From the NCBI GenBank assembly GCA_016800925.1, contig JABCPU010000006.1, positions 310,001 to 374,000 of the forward strand: a stretch of DNA of 64,000 nucleotides, read 5' to 3'. Below are positions 26,188-37,706 of this stretch, piece after piece. The notes under the pieces were generated by a model. The model saw nothing but the letters and a program-made list of their open reading frames with translations, was not told the DNA's origin and did no database searches. A program made the position numbers and the translations under genes. Origin of the DNA: Suillus spraguei (Eukaryota; Basidiomycota; Agaricomycetes; Boletales; Suillaceae). Every line of letters begins with the position of its first letter. Positions within the stretch are counted from its first letter, which is position 1.

Positions 26188-29100
26188 AAATGTTCCATTC
26201 AGACATTTTCTTGTTCTGTTGTAATCAGTCGGATCGTCATCAGTAAAAAGTGGGGACTACAGGGTAGCACTATGTAGTGCTCAACCCTTAAATAATCGAG
26301 ACGACGGAGAACAAAGTCCCAATCCGACACGATGAGAGATAGATTCCCGTAAACTTTTCGCAAACGAATCAATGTTTACCAGAACTCCATGAGCAATCAC
26401 TAATGCATTCAGAGGCAGTCTTTTTAAGCTTTCATAACTGTCGAAAAAATTATCCATAGTAGTATGTTCATTGCTTGCCAGGACAGGTGAACGTGAAGAA
26501 TGTGACGAAGATAAATCCGCTTGGGTAATAGATGAACCCGCTGGGTAGCTGGAGCCTGCAGTATCTTTTCGGTTTGTGACAACGGGTGCCGAGGGAATTA
26601 TACTACCTACAAAGGTCAGAATACAACCAATGCAATAAACAGCACATACCTTCAAGCTGGAAATTTCCACAACAGAAAGCTGCGCAAGATCCATCTCCGA
26701 AATCGAAAGCCATCGAACCTCGCATTTACAAACGAGAGCCAATCACGGCCAAGGTCAACGTTACACCCATTCAGATAGACGGGTAGAAACGTCTGTCGAA
26801 AATTATCCCAACCGTCGATAGTAGAAACGCGCGCCGGACCAGATGTTTACTCCGCAGCAACCCCATTATGATTGGAAACAGAATGCGGCTGGCACATTGT
26901 AACTGTGCAAGAAATACAACGACACGAAATAATCTGGACTAGGACCGTTGACATGAATAAGAGCAGAAATATCAGCAAAAGATCCAAGAACTTGATAACA
27001 AATAGAAAGCATAGTATAGTCGACAACTAACATTGCTACGTACTAGCGGGAGACATCTCTCCAAGACCGTGCGAATAAAATACTAAAAAGGAAAGATACT
27101 CAGCAAGAATAACGGACCGCTTCTGTCGGTGACTAGTCAATGGAATAGCCGGGTTGGCAAGCACTTGCCTGTAAATTCCAATCTGTGGTACACAGATAGG
27201 CTCTGTAAACTATCGTCGCACAAAATGTCTGATCCAGATGAGTGTCGTTCTCACATCCTGATCGTTTGCGCTGTTTCAAGTTTATGGACTCCGATCTAGC
27301 GGCGAGTCGGGTGCAATAGGCAACAAACGCCAAGCTTCTCATACTTGTTGTCAGTGAATGCATGCTGCATTGATAGAGATGTAGTTGTAAGTTCGCATCT
27401 CATGTCTTACGTGTCCGTAAAGTAGGCGACGTCGATTCAATCCAAGCTTTGAAGCTGTGTCAAAACTTTCACAGACCTCGAACGCATGGGAGTCAATCGC
27501 AAATTGGTCATTTGCTGGCAACTTCCTGCAATCTACTATCGTAACCAATAGTTTGTGATCTTCTAACGTCGGCGAGAGCCTAGGGCGTGCACCCTGAGCT
27601 GTATTTGTACATTTTTGTACTCACTTGAACTCGCGCTAACACACTTCAAAGGCTGCTTTGCATGTCACACTTCTACCAAAGACATAATCTAGCTAATTCG
27701 CTAAGAAGAGATCCAATTCTTGCCCACGAGTTAATTCGTTAATGTCAGAAGGGGCATGTCCAACTTGTCTACTCGGTCACCTGGCACCCGGTTGCTGAGT
27801 ATGGCAGCACTAGAGTAATGCGCAGTCATGATATTAAGTAGACTCGCACGAAGTTGTGGCATTCTGAATCAAGCGGGCAACTGACCATTTCTTGAGTGAA
27901 GCGCCGGTTTCAAGGTGATAACCGTGAACCAGCTGAAAATTAGCACACATGACTGTTGTAGCAGACGGTGCGTGGTTCTTCTGCACCTGTTCCGCGGCAT
28001 CGAGTAGTGTTGGGCAATTGATGCATAAATATACCACAAACCTAATTCTGGATTTAGAGAGGGCTACGGTACCCTGAATTCCTTTTATAGTTCGACACAG
28101 AATCAGTGACTCGACGTTAACGGCATTACAACAAGAGGACCGCGAGAAATTGTCAAATAAATAGTTGTCTCCGCCAAGTTCGAACAAACAAGGAGTCGCA
28201 CGTGGCATGCCAACCCTGTGGTACTGCGGGTTCTAGCGTATCATATGAAGAATATGAACAGGGTCGCAGCTTGTAGGGTTGAGCTAAACCGTTGTAGTGA
28301 AAGGGAGATTGATCGCAAGCCTGGAAGGTTCTGTGACATTTTTCAAAGTGTTATAAATGAGGGAGCGTTGGAGTGTATTTGAAATACCGATAGTGTATTG
28401 GGCGTCGTGAAACCCCTTACACAGTTAGTTCCACCTATATTAAAGTTTTAGCTGCAAGTGAACATAGGAAATTATATGCAATGAGGCAAAGATAAGATAA
28501 GAGAGACGCACCTGAACAAACGTGTGTCGCTGATTCTCTGACTTAGAGCAGACTTGAGATGAGCGTGCACACGATGTCGGGTGACATGTCATTCTTGACT
28601 CGTGTGGGGGTGCCCTGAAACAGAGTCTCCCGAACAAAGGTCACACAAGTGACAGATATGACAACGCGTATGTGTGTCAAGTCTTGAATGAAATAGTGTC
28701 GAGTCTCCGGATCTATTTCCAAAGGACGGGATGTGAAGAAATGATCTCTGCATTTACCGGTATGGTAAGCCTTTACGCCATGATGGAAATCTACAAATGG
28801 CAGTTTGGCTCCGAAACAATATCATTGTCTCCCCAACGAAATGCATATTTTGTTGGAGAAAACGCAATTTCTGTGAGAATATTCAGTACGAACATTCGCA
28901 AGTCGGAAGTTGAGCCTACAAATTTCTGCTGTCACTGTCGGTATCGGACGAATTGAGTTCTGACAAGTGGATGTCTTATTCTGAGTCTGCGGTTGCATTC
29001 CCATTAATTATAAGTTCGATCATTTCCCCACATTGTTTACATACCCCGCAAATATTTACCTCATTCAATATTGCCGTGACCATTACCCTCCATTACCATC

Positions 29101-29198
29101 TTGCAGTATCTGTGGACTGAGGAAAGGAGTTTGAGTGTAAGCGAAAGGAGTGCTAGATCGAATTTGATCGATGGGCAGGCTAAATTGTAATCCAATGA
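26188..29198. other. Intergenic with repeat-related segments
   Basis: Segment 26560-27010 is the reverse-strand partner of the repeat at 14905-15290. A minus-strand frame at 27834-28208 (124 codons, Cys-rich, with ATTVMCANFQLVHGYHLETG) and another at 26281-26742 (153 codons) might be exons of the same unrecognised gene family, but I cannot build a model. Confidence 0.4.
26560..27010 (-). repeat. Diverged repeat or paralogous gene fragment, copy 2
   Basis: The reverse complement aligns with 14905-15290, including an identical TTCTGTTTCCAATCATAATG stretch and the TTTGTAAATGCGAG...ATGGCTTTCGATTTC stretch. Read on the minus strand it encodes ALIHVNGPSPDYFVSLYFLH, then loses frame against copy 1. 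The partner may be a diverged gene or a mobile remnant. Confidence 0.5.
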
Positions 29199-29245
29199 CC
29201 ACGTGGGATGACACACTCGGGGATTGCCATTGCCAATTATAAAAG
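29199..29245 (+). promoter_or_regulatory. Putative promoter elements: E-box, CCAAT, TATA
   Basis: CCACGTGG (29199-29206) is a palindromic E-box of the kind bound by bHLH factors. CCAAT (29233-29237) is followed immediately by TATAAAAG (29238-29245), about 75 bp before the ATG at 29321. Spacing and order fit a fungal core promoter, but no transcript evidence is available here. Confidence 0.45.
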
Positions 29246-29320
29246 GTCGTATGACTGATTCGAGAAATGTAAACTCTTGCTCTCCTTTCTTCTACTCACT
29301 CTGCCCTATATACCAGCCAA

Positions 29321-30080
29321 ATGAATATGAATCAAAATAATATTGAGAAGGACGATTCAGTGAAGCATTCTCAACCAATTCCGATGGCTACACATCATTG
29401 GAGACATCGTTCGATGTCGGTTTCGTCGGAATCATCGACTTTACCTGGCTCACCCCCGCAATTGCAGACCCCGTTGAGCCTAAATTCTCCCCGTGTTCCA
29501 GTTGCTTCTCCATCTAGTTCTCCCATCCTTTCATTCCTATCTCAATCCCCAACGTCAAAATCCCCATCTTCTGTTCCTTATCGCGGGTTTGGTGGTCAAC
29601 CTTCGTTTGATGGTCGGTTCCCTAGTCGTTTGTCCTCTTACTCTCACTGACTCATATCTTTTCCACAGAAGACGCCCTCGACGAACTTCCAGCAACTGCT
29701 CATGCCCGTCGGGCTGGGCGGTTTGCGCCCGCTCCACCTGCCCCTGAAGCTCAGAATGACCGTGGAGCTGGGTTGTTAAGGCGTTTATCACTTGGAAGTG
29801 CGCTTGCAAAGGTATATCTCTTCAAGTGTCGTGTGACGTGCTATTAATTCTCTTCGTTCTTCAGCCCCCCAACATGGATAATGCTTGCTCTCGAAGTCCA
29901 ACGATTCCTACTGCTCCACCTAACTCCGCAGTCACCCCCACTATGACAACCCTACCCGCATTCCCTGTTCGTAAGGCAAGGCGCTCGAAAACGGTGAGCA
30001 TTGATACTGGCCGCCCACGTCGTGCGCCTTCTCCCATGGGCGAGAGGATCTTGAAGGGCCATTTCGACGGCTTCAATTAA
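29321..30080 (+). CDS. Small Ser/Pro-rich conserved basidiomycete protein
   Basis: Three exons, 29321-29612, 29669-29811 and 29865-30080, are joined in frame by introns of 56 and 53 bp with CAG acceptors, giving about 216 residues. The N-terminal half is Ser/Pro-rich. The middle has RRAGRFAPAPPAPE and RRLSLGSALAKPP. The C-terminus carries a basic motif and the ending RRAPSPMGERILKGHFDGFN, which I know as the hallmark of an uncharacterised basidiomycete family. RRLS, RRSKT and SP sites look like kinase targets, suggesting a regulated cytosolic or nuclear protein, but that is inference. A TATA box and E-box precede it. Confidence 0.85.
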
Positions 30081-30901
30081 CAGGCGGTATGCCCACCATC
30101 CTTACTTCTCATCAAATACCCCTCGGTCTCTCGCTCGAATAGTGTTCCCAAATTGCACCAATAATGACTGGAGTATCAACAAGTTCTCGGTTATGTGACA
30201 AAGTAGCTGCTGCTTCAGCAACCCTAATGCGCTCTTATATCTATTGGTCGGCTCATATCACTCCGTTCAAACTCTCACTTCCAACTTGTATCACCACCGT
30301 TCACTTGCCGCATTTGCATTGAGGCACCCCATTCGGTGAGGACCGCAGTTTGAGGTAGCCGAGGTCAATAGCTGATCTGCCTGAGCTAGATCACCATACA
30401 CACCAACATTTCGGACTGTTTCTCGCGTCTCATCTTTTTCGCTCTGTTCTTCAGTACACAACTTGTAATTTGTATCGCTTCTATATTTGCTTACTAGTGC
30501 AGTTTCGTTTTCGATTGTATATGTACTACCACAACGCCTCGTGATCTCATAGGCCCCTATGTTTAAATTGAGTGATGACTGTTTCCCATCTGAGTGTTTC
30601 AAGTGTTACTGCTCCGCGATCCCTTAGCGTTGTCATGAAAATTGACGCTGCAGTGCTCCGGAGTTCGGCCTCAAATACACTGAAGAAACGTGTGTGGAAT
30701 TTACTGGCTATCGCAAACAAGAGGCTCTCACGAAATTTGAAATCCGCTTCTTCAAGAAAAACTAGGTTATGAAATGATGTTTATTTTCGCTACACTAAGA
30801 ACATATCCTATGTCGCAAAAGCGTCCGTACTGCATTGAACCCAGGAGAACGAAATTTCGATGACGGCCAGCGTCAAAAAAAAAATTACGTGGCACTGGTG
30901 C
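30081..30901. other. Intergenic between convergent genes
   Basis: This holds the 3' flanks of the Ser/Pro-rich gene and the convergent Zn2Cys6 gene. A plus frame at 30572-30772 (66 codons, basic) is not supported. A run of nine A bases lies near 30877. Confidence 0.5.
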
Positions 30902-31953
30902 CTACTGAGTAAAAAACATCTCAGTTTCATCTGACCAATTTTGTAAGACCGAAGACCAGTCGGGAGATAGACCTCGACAGAGATCTTTGAAGAAAGCGTC
31001 TATGTCGTGAAAATTTTGTGCCGCATCCTCCACAGGAAAACATAATGGGCTAGTCGAGGTAGGAATTGAATTGGAGCGGGTTGATGTGTTTAAAGGCGAT
31101 GATTCGCGAGATGATACTCCGCTCTCCAATGAAGGACAGGAAGAAGAAGGAGACGGAATTTCTTCCCAATCATAATCCGCAGGAGCACTCCAACCAGTAA
31201 GCTTTTGCGTGGTAGGCTCCACAGTGTGCGCGCTCGTCGTCGGATAACAGTCATACTGCGCAGGAACGCTCCTACTGGAGGATGCATTCGAAGTCGTATT
31301 GGCTTGTGATGCAGAAGTAGCATCATCGATAGACCAAATGGTCATCGGATTTGGGAGCATAACACTCGGACAAGTCGCCTTGGGTGCCACAATATACTGC
31401 GCAGATGGTGCAGGTGCACGAGTTCGAGGGTTGTATTCAAAACCAACATCGTAGGGCTTCCGACTTCGCCGCTCTTTAGTAGTTTTGAGAGGAGTCCACT
31501 GACACACTTTGCCTCTTTTCTTACAGCCCGTACACACTGGCTGGTCTCCCGAACACTGTCCCCTAATGTCAGTCAAAGTGAGCTAGAGAAACATTGAGTG
31601 CTCACCTTTGTTTTGCGGCGCCTGCAGTGATCGCACGCATGAGCTACCCGAGGATGGGGAGCCTTCGCTCGAATGGCAGCGGTGAAGTCATTGCGAACGT
31701 CTGAGAGCGACTCCTCCATGATGGCAGAGTTGACATGAGATGCATGTGCACCAGGCACAGACGAGGACTGAAGCCCCAGAATTGTGAGCCAATCGTCTTC
31801 AGATATTAAATCCAGCGCAGCAAGGTCGGTAGATTTTTGGTGATCATACAGGGGTTGTTTCATAGGGGTTAATGATATCTCAGCAGAGTAAGAGGACAAT
31901 CCAGGGAAGCCAGTTCCACTGTTAAGGTTGTGAAAGATAGGTTGTGCAGACAT
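30902..31953 (-). CDS. Zn2Cys6 fungal transcription factor
   Basis: Exon 1 (31953 to 31606) ends ACDHCRRRKTK. The intron 31556-31605 (GTGAGC...GACAG, 50 nt) joins it in phase to CSGDQPVCTGCKKRGKVCQW, completing a C-x2-C-x6-C-x6-C-x2-C-x6-C binuclear zinc cluster at about residues 107-133. This is the DNA-binding domain of Gal4-type regulators. It is followed by a basic linker (KERRSRKPYD) and a Ser/Thr-rich, acidic tail (ADYDWEEIPSPSSS, AFFKDLCRGLSPDW) that could act in activation. Total about 333 residues, which is short for the class; there is no fungal-specific transcription-factor middle homology region, so targets cannot be guessed. The zinc cluster sits unusually far from the N-terminus. 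Confidence 0.9.
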
Positions 31954-32142
31954 GATTAAAGATAATAAGGTAGGATATCTGAGAAAGGTGATGAGGTATT
32001 AATCAAGATGAAGAAGGAAAGTGGCGTTAGCCTCCGAGTCAAGTGTAGTACTAGCTTACTTAATCACATATTGCTGATTGCGTCATTGCTGTTCTGATTA
32101 CATAACATGTTCAGTCTACAGCTGAGGTTGACAGTAGCGACA

Positions 32143-32331
32143 TTAAGAAACAAATGAATAATTATTAGCCATGTACATACAATCAACAACACGTGCATTG
32201 AATCGCACAACATCTCCTGTTTCGCGCCAGAGCTTGAGGGTCCGCCAAAATGAGCTTTCAGAAAATCCGACGCAAGCAAGAATGTCTTCGAGTGCAAGGT
32301 GTTGATGCTCGTGAAGATTAACAGCAGCCAT
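32143..32331 (-). mobile_element. Fragment of Tc1/mariner-like transposase (N-terminal HTH)
   Basis: The 62-codon minus frame (MAAVNLHEHQHLALEDILAC, then VGFSESSFWRTLKLWRETGD) matches the N-terminal helix-turn-helix of transposases of the Agaricomycete DDE endonuclease (Tc1/mariner-like) class. The frame then ends; no DDE catalytic region is visible downstream. This is a remnant, not a complete element. Confidence 0.55.
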
Positions 32332-32532
32332 TTTGACGTCGCGACTGATTTTCCGGTATATGATAGTGAAGTATGTATGTGGCTATTATCTATTTGTTAA
32401 AATGTCGTTACTGTCAACCTTTTTGCAAACAGCTGTAATACAGCCATGGGCACATCGGAGAAGAACTTCGAGAATGACGTCCAATTGCAAGGTTCAGATG
32501 AGTCTCACGACACGCAACGAATAACTCGACAA

Positions 32533-32672
32533 ATGGAACATCGTAATTCTCTGCGGTAGAGCGCTTCAGCCTGAGCACTGAGCAGATTGGATTGAATACT
32601 AGTCAGTATTCAATCCAATCTGCTCACTGCTCAGGCTGAAGCGCTCTACCGCAGAGAATTACGATGTGCCAT
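32533..32672. repeat. Near-perfect 68-bp-arm palindrome
   Basis: Arm 32533-32600 and arm 32605-32672 are reverse complements at 66 of 68 positions, separated by only AGTC. The mismatches are near the outer end and in a CACTG/CAGTG site. No target-site duplication is evident. It lies 200 bp from the transposase remnant. A transcript would form a 68-bp hairpin. Confidence 0.95.
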
Positions 32673-33301
32673 GGCTGTATTGTTTTAGCAATATCTTTGA
32701 ATCACAAGCTGATCGGTTGGAATTCTTGCCATTTCGTCTTCCATGCTAGGCCAGATATAGTAGGCGAAATTTGAATCTGAGTGGGTTACCTGATGGTAAA
32801 CGTTTCTTTCAGGCCAAGATCCTCACTTACACGACGTTCATGGTATGACCACTAAGCGCAGGGAATATGTAATTGACGTACGAGTAACTCTGAGGATATT
32901 TCAACCATACTGGACCTGGTCGACCATGCAACGGAGTTTTCAACGCAATTGACGTCTGCCCATTGCCCAACCTTGCCACAAGCGAAACTCAGTTACAGAA
33001 ATATGCGCCTTTATCAACTCAAACTTCCACCAAGATGTGCTATTTCCTTCCCTCTGATCACTGGTTTTGTTCAATGCACACTGATAAAATGGTCGACGAA
33101 ACTGGATGGATGGCGGCTCGGGGTACCACATCGTGTAAGAGCTTTCGATATTGCCATAACTCGCGAACCCTGATATATTACGACACCAAGGTGTACTTGA
33201 TTCTTGAACAGAATCAAAGCATGGGTGACAGTGGGACGGGTTTTAGGAAGATGCATAGCAGGTGATTGACTATTGTGCCCGACGTAGACGTCGTATCACT
33301 A

Positions 33302-33718
33302 CATCAGGAAATCATGAGTTTACCTATTCCTTACTTATTTCAAACTTTTCCCACTTATTCCAAATGGATCTACTTATTTCTCTTAAATTACCACCTGGTC
33401 CCAACTGAACTATCAGGATCTGTTAGCCATCATTATAAATGTGTGCTATAAAATTATTGGACTCTTAATTTGCAAAATAGTACCTCAAGAGAATATTTGA
33501 GAAATAAAATCATCAGCATTAATGTGTCACTCAAGCTTCATACTAGTCACTAATTGTTGGTCTTATGCAATGAAACTTGTCTCTCAGGCCCAACAAACAT
33601 ATTGGAATACTCAATTTTGAAGCAGTTGTCAAATTTCAGAAAAAAAGTAGGTTCATTTGAAATAAGTGGGAAAAGTTTGAAATAAGTAAGGAATAGGTAA
33701 ACTCATGATTTCCTGATG
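33302..33718. mobile_element. MITE-like element with 58-bp terminal inverted repeats
   Basis: The termini 33302-33359 and 33661-33718 are perfect 58-bp inverted repeats starting CATCAGGAAATCATGAGTTT; weaker pairing continues inward. TA at 33300-33301 and 33719-33720 flanks the element, the target duplication typical of Tc1/mariner-type transposition. The 417-bp body is AT-rich and non-coding, so it would need a transposase in trans. The identical long TIRs point to a young insertion. Confidence 0.9.
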
Positions 33719-34696
33719 TACTTCTAGTACGAGTTAATGACGCTTATCAACCTGGTCAGTATGCTCATGGTAACTGTCGCTATGTATACTTGATGTGGAT
33801 TGTCATTGATCGTCCAAATAAGTGGCCATAGCGTGTCTCTTGGTAAATACTAGTGTTATACTTTTCCTCTTGGCTGTTAAACACCTTTCTTTGACATAGG
33901 TGCACGACTATTTGACCATAATCTCGAGCGAGGTACGTTGCTAAGAGTCCATACGTTAACTCACTGTCTGAGCGTTTGTTTACACCTTCAGGCCACTTTT
34001 CTGTTCCATAGACAATGGAGCATGATCAAATTTCTATGTCTGTCGTTATCCCCCATTCGTCTCCATAACTTTTGGGATTCTCAGTGCGTCGAATATGCTA
34101 TGCCTTCGCTGTCTAATTAGTCAATCTTGGATTCGCTAGTGCTGCTTAAAAATTGTCTTCTGTTGTTGTCATCATCTTAACAACGGCCCTATTCCAGGTC
34201 AGCATTTCCTCTTTACTGGAAATTTGTGTTGACGGGTCGTCCTACGGCATCGTGTGGTAATCTGATGGCCAGGCACATTTCATTCATTAGCTTTAGTTGA
34301 CGAAGCTGAAGTATTCTCTAGCGCTCAAGTCGTGGTCTACGCGCTCGTGGTGATAAAGATGCATCTCAAACCATAAGATCAAACCGGTGTTGATGTTCGC
34401 TGTAGACCGAGTGCGGCGAATAATTCATCAATATTATCAGCAGGTCCCTGCATGTCCTGTCCACCTTCATGATGTCACTTTAGCCCTGAAATGCCATTCC
34501 ATAACTGTCATGGTATATAGCATGTCGGGTCCCCCACAACAGGCACAGGGAAGCATAGGAAACAGAACAATTCTGATTGGCCGACTACGCTACAAATGGG
34601 CTCTTCTAAACGAGGTACAGCAAAATACAACATATATAAGTGCCAGAGTCATGAGAAGACTCCCTATTTCCGCACTGTGAACAGCCGTGCATAGCG
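33719..34696. other. No supported gene
   Basis: Low-information DNA between the MITE-like element and the next membrane-protein gene. Short frames only. Confidence 0.45.
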
Positions 34697-36062
34697 ATGA
34701 ACTCCACTGATGACATGCTTCAGCTCGGACGGGTGCTTTGGAGCTTCAATGTAAGTAATTCTTTGTTTGGTTCCAGGCACTTATAATCTCTCAAGTGCGC
34801 CAATGGTCTGCACTCTAGTTCAAGTTGTGCTTGCTGTGACTGATATGACCTCATCTATGACCAGTGGCTCTTACTTCATTCTGGGTAAATTCGCATGAAT
34901 CGCTCGCACTTACATTAATGATCTGTGTTTACCGCAGGCATATGACTACTTCCTCACCTTGGCCGACGAGGTACTTTTTTCTACCTGTCCGAGTCGATAC
35001 TGAGAGACACAATCAACTGCAGGTTGCATTTTTGACACAGATACAATGGAAGTGGGCGAAGCTGCTTTACATTATTTGCCGATATCTCACCTGCGGTTAC
35101 TTGTCATCGGTGATGCTTGGCAAGCACAGCCCTCCATGTTAATCATATTTGTTCACGACACTCGCAGCGACATTGAAGTCCACGATGTCAATTCAGGTGA
35201 GCATTTTAAAGATTCTTGGGTCACACCTCAACTCAGTGCTATGACTCATAGACGTGTCGCATGATTCTTTTTATAAACATTTGTGCGATTTCATAATTTG
35301 TTGAAACGACGTCTCTGATAATTATTTTCCATAGATACAGGAACTGTGATTATGATGTGTGCCGAGGGTTTGTTATTTTATATCCTCATGCCTGCAGGTT
35401 CATCGACAAAGACCCACAAGGTATCTTCTGGGTTCGCGCTTGTGCAATTTGGGAATTTAGGAAGCGCATGATGGCTATATTCATAATCAGTGGGCTGGTC
35501 AGTCACAAGCTTTACTATATTCCCTCCATACTAGTCCAGTTGAATTGCAACCGTCAGCTATACACTATTGCTGGCCATGCGGTGCTCTCGATCAGCGGAT
35601 CTGAACCAAATAGTGTGTTTCTTTGGACATCTGAAGGTGACTTGTGCCGAAACATTTTTGTAGTCACCAAGTCTCCCATCCGTGTCACAAGCTGTCTTGA
35701 GACCGGCGGAGGCAGCACTATCATAATCGCCTACGCGATAACGGCTATGGCAGAAATACGTGAGTATAGCCTCATGACCTCCATCGTTTCCTATAGTAAT
35801 CGAGAGTCCCCCAGAAATATGGATGTTCATGTTATACAAGGCCATAGCAAGCTACTGGCGAGAGGGAACCCATAATCGCCTGTTGGGACGACTGGTTCTC
35901 CACAATACGATTTACATGACCTGCGGACTCCGTGAGTCACTTTCACATTGACATATTTTCAAGCACACATGCGACTTTTCTGAATTATGATGCAAAGTCT
36001 TCTCGCTCACAGTCATAATAACAACAGCGCTTGTCAAGGTCAGTGGCGCGAAAGATAGATAG
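34697..36062 (+). CDS. Multi-span membrane protein, DUF6533-like (copy 3, possibly decayed)
   Basis: The start reads MNSTDDMLQLGRVLWSFN to a GTAAGT donor. Family exons follow: AYDYFLTLADEV (34939-34974), CAEGLLFYILMPAG (near 35360), WVRACAIWEFRKRMMAIFII (near 35440), a span STIIIAYAITAMAEI (near 35710), VLHNTIYMTCGLR (near 35900) before a GTGAGT donor, and a short last exon ending at 36062. The landmark motifs are in the right order but some joints between exons do not hold frame in my reading, and the C-terminus is short. It may be a recent pseudogene. Function unknown. Confidence 0.6.
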
Positions 36063-36661
36063 AGTCATATGTTGACAAGAAAATTGGACAGGAACATTAT
36101 GCTTTTACGATTGTGAAGTTTATACGCATCTGGCAAGTAACTATTCACGCCTTTCTTGTGACAAGGATGTCTCGTGAACTCTGGAGAGTGGACCAGCAGC
36201 GTGCTTCATTAGAATCCTTAAATACTATACATTAACTCAGGTGTGAAATTCTGGCTTTTACTCTTTTCTCTTCATCCTTTTCGAGGGATCAAATGGTGTG
36301 TTTGACATTCAAGTGTCTGAAAACATATCATTCGCATTAAGATTGTTTCCTGAAGCTGAGCCTGTGACAGCGATAGCAAGACATGCATTCTTAGTTCATC
36401 ATCCCATCATATACGTCAGGTTGCTACCAGAGATAATGCTATTCTCCCCCAGGGTCAAGCCAAACATTGTCTATAGAAACAGGTCGTGACCTCGGTCGCA
36501 GGTTTGTTCGCCCTGTCGACAACAGACTAGTGATCGCAAAAGCTGCTCGGGTAGCTTTGTTGAGTGATGACTCCCGTACATTAATGGAAGTAAACCAACT
36601 TACCACGCTCCATCGTGGTCGCATGATGAAAGTATCAGGGATTGTACATGTTAATCCCAAT
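36063..36661. other. Intergenic, no gene seen
   Basis: 3' flanks of the membrane-protein gene (plus) and CTF8 (minus). A plus-strand frame across 36467-36862 overlaps CTF8 exon 2 and looks like its shadow. Confidence 0.5.
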
Positions 36662-37165
36662 TCAAACCTTGTCTCTCTGAGTACTACCGACGAAGTTCAC
36701 GATTGGCATAGGTCGTTTGGAGAATACAATCTTTTTTTTCACCACGGCGACGATATCCCAGCTAACGCCAAGGTTCCAAGTGTCTTCCACCGAACTAGAG
36801 TTATCTCCGTCGCCAAGATAGCATTGTCTCTTAGAGCTTTCCTTGCGATGCATCACACCTAGTGGCTTAGGCAAGGTCACGACCTTGCCCTCAAGTAGGT
36901 GATGTCCGATAATCAATGTGGGTTTATTCTTGAAGGTCTGTTAGGTACTATCAGATCTGTAACTGTGGAGAACTCCACTCACGGCGTCCTTGAGGTTTAA
37001 TTTGCCAACGAACTGTCCGTCTCTAGTGGTGTCTTCATCACACTCGATATCGAGCGTGCCTTGGAGTTCTATAAGAATAAGTTCATCATGACCGAGCTTG
37101 GCGACGCATGGCGGAAGTTTTGGATTAAAGGCGTTGGACAACGAAATAGATACATCGATCAGCAT
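36662..37165 (-). CDS. CTF8: Ctf8, sister-chromatid cohesion clamp-loader subunit
   Basis: Ctf8 partners Dcc1 and Ctf18 in the alternative RFC complex that loads PCNA and supports sister-chromatid cohesion. Two exons, 37165-36983 and 36937-36662, are joined across a 45-nt intron (GTGAGT...AACAG) and give 152 residues, within the usual size range. Exon 1: LPPCVAKLGHDELILIELQG and the GQFVGKLNL strand. Exon 2: KPTLIIGHHLLEGKVVTLPK, then DIVAVVKKKIVFSKRPMPIV, matching the conserved C-terminal segment of this family including the human protein. I preferred the ATG at 37165 (MLIDVSISLS) over one at 37192 because it fits family N-termini. The gene sits alone among membrane-protein genes and looks intact. 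Confidence 0.9.
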
Positions 37166-37706
37166 GGTTGGTGCACAATGCAAGTTATCCAAACGCGTTA
37201 GTCAACGCGCCCAGGACCCCAGGAACTGCATGATCATGAAAAACGGGACAAACAGAACAGAACCGCGTTTTCGTTGCGTACGAGGACGCGACGGATACCG
37301 ACTGACTCATCTTCATGGATAAAATGCATTCCAGCTATATTTGTTCTAGATAGGGGAAATGTCCTTCCTCTCATGTCGATATGAATACTTGTCAGCTTTG
37401 CACCAATTCAAGACTTCCGCAATACGCGTTCGCTCATATACAAAACATACATACGTACAGCTAAGTTCGATACCGCAGGCAGGCTCTACATATAAGGTAT
37501 ATCCGGCATGAGGTCTTAAATAACAATAAATTTCGGTTTTTTCAAAGACTTATGCGTCGATGTGTTTGTTAGCATGGAGGACGCATAAACCTGGGTAGAC
37601 TAGTTCACCACTAAAGTAGGAAGGATGCGGAAAATACAAGCTGACAGGGGTGTGCATAATCAGTAAGCTGAAATAACAAGCGCTATCCACGTAACTCACA
37701 GAATTA
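37166..37706. other. Intergenic, no gene seen
   Basis: 5' flank of CTF8 and 3' flank of the next minus-strand gene. No elements recognised. Confidence 0.5.

Noticed and set aside
36467..36862. 131-codon plus-strand frame
   Set aside because: It is antisense to CTF8 exon 2, whose protein is clearly recognisable across a proper intron.
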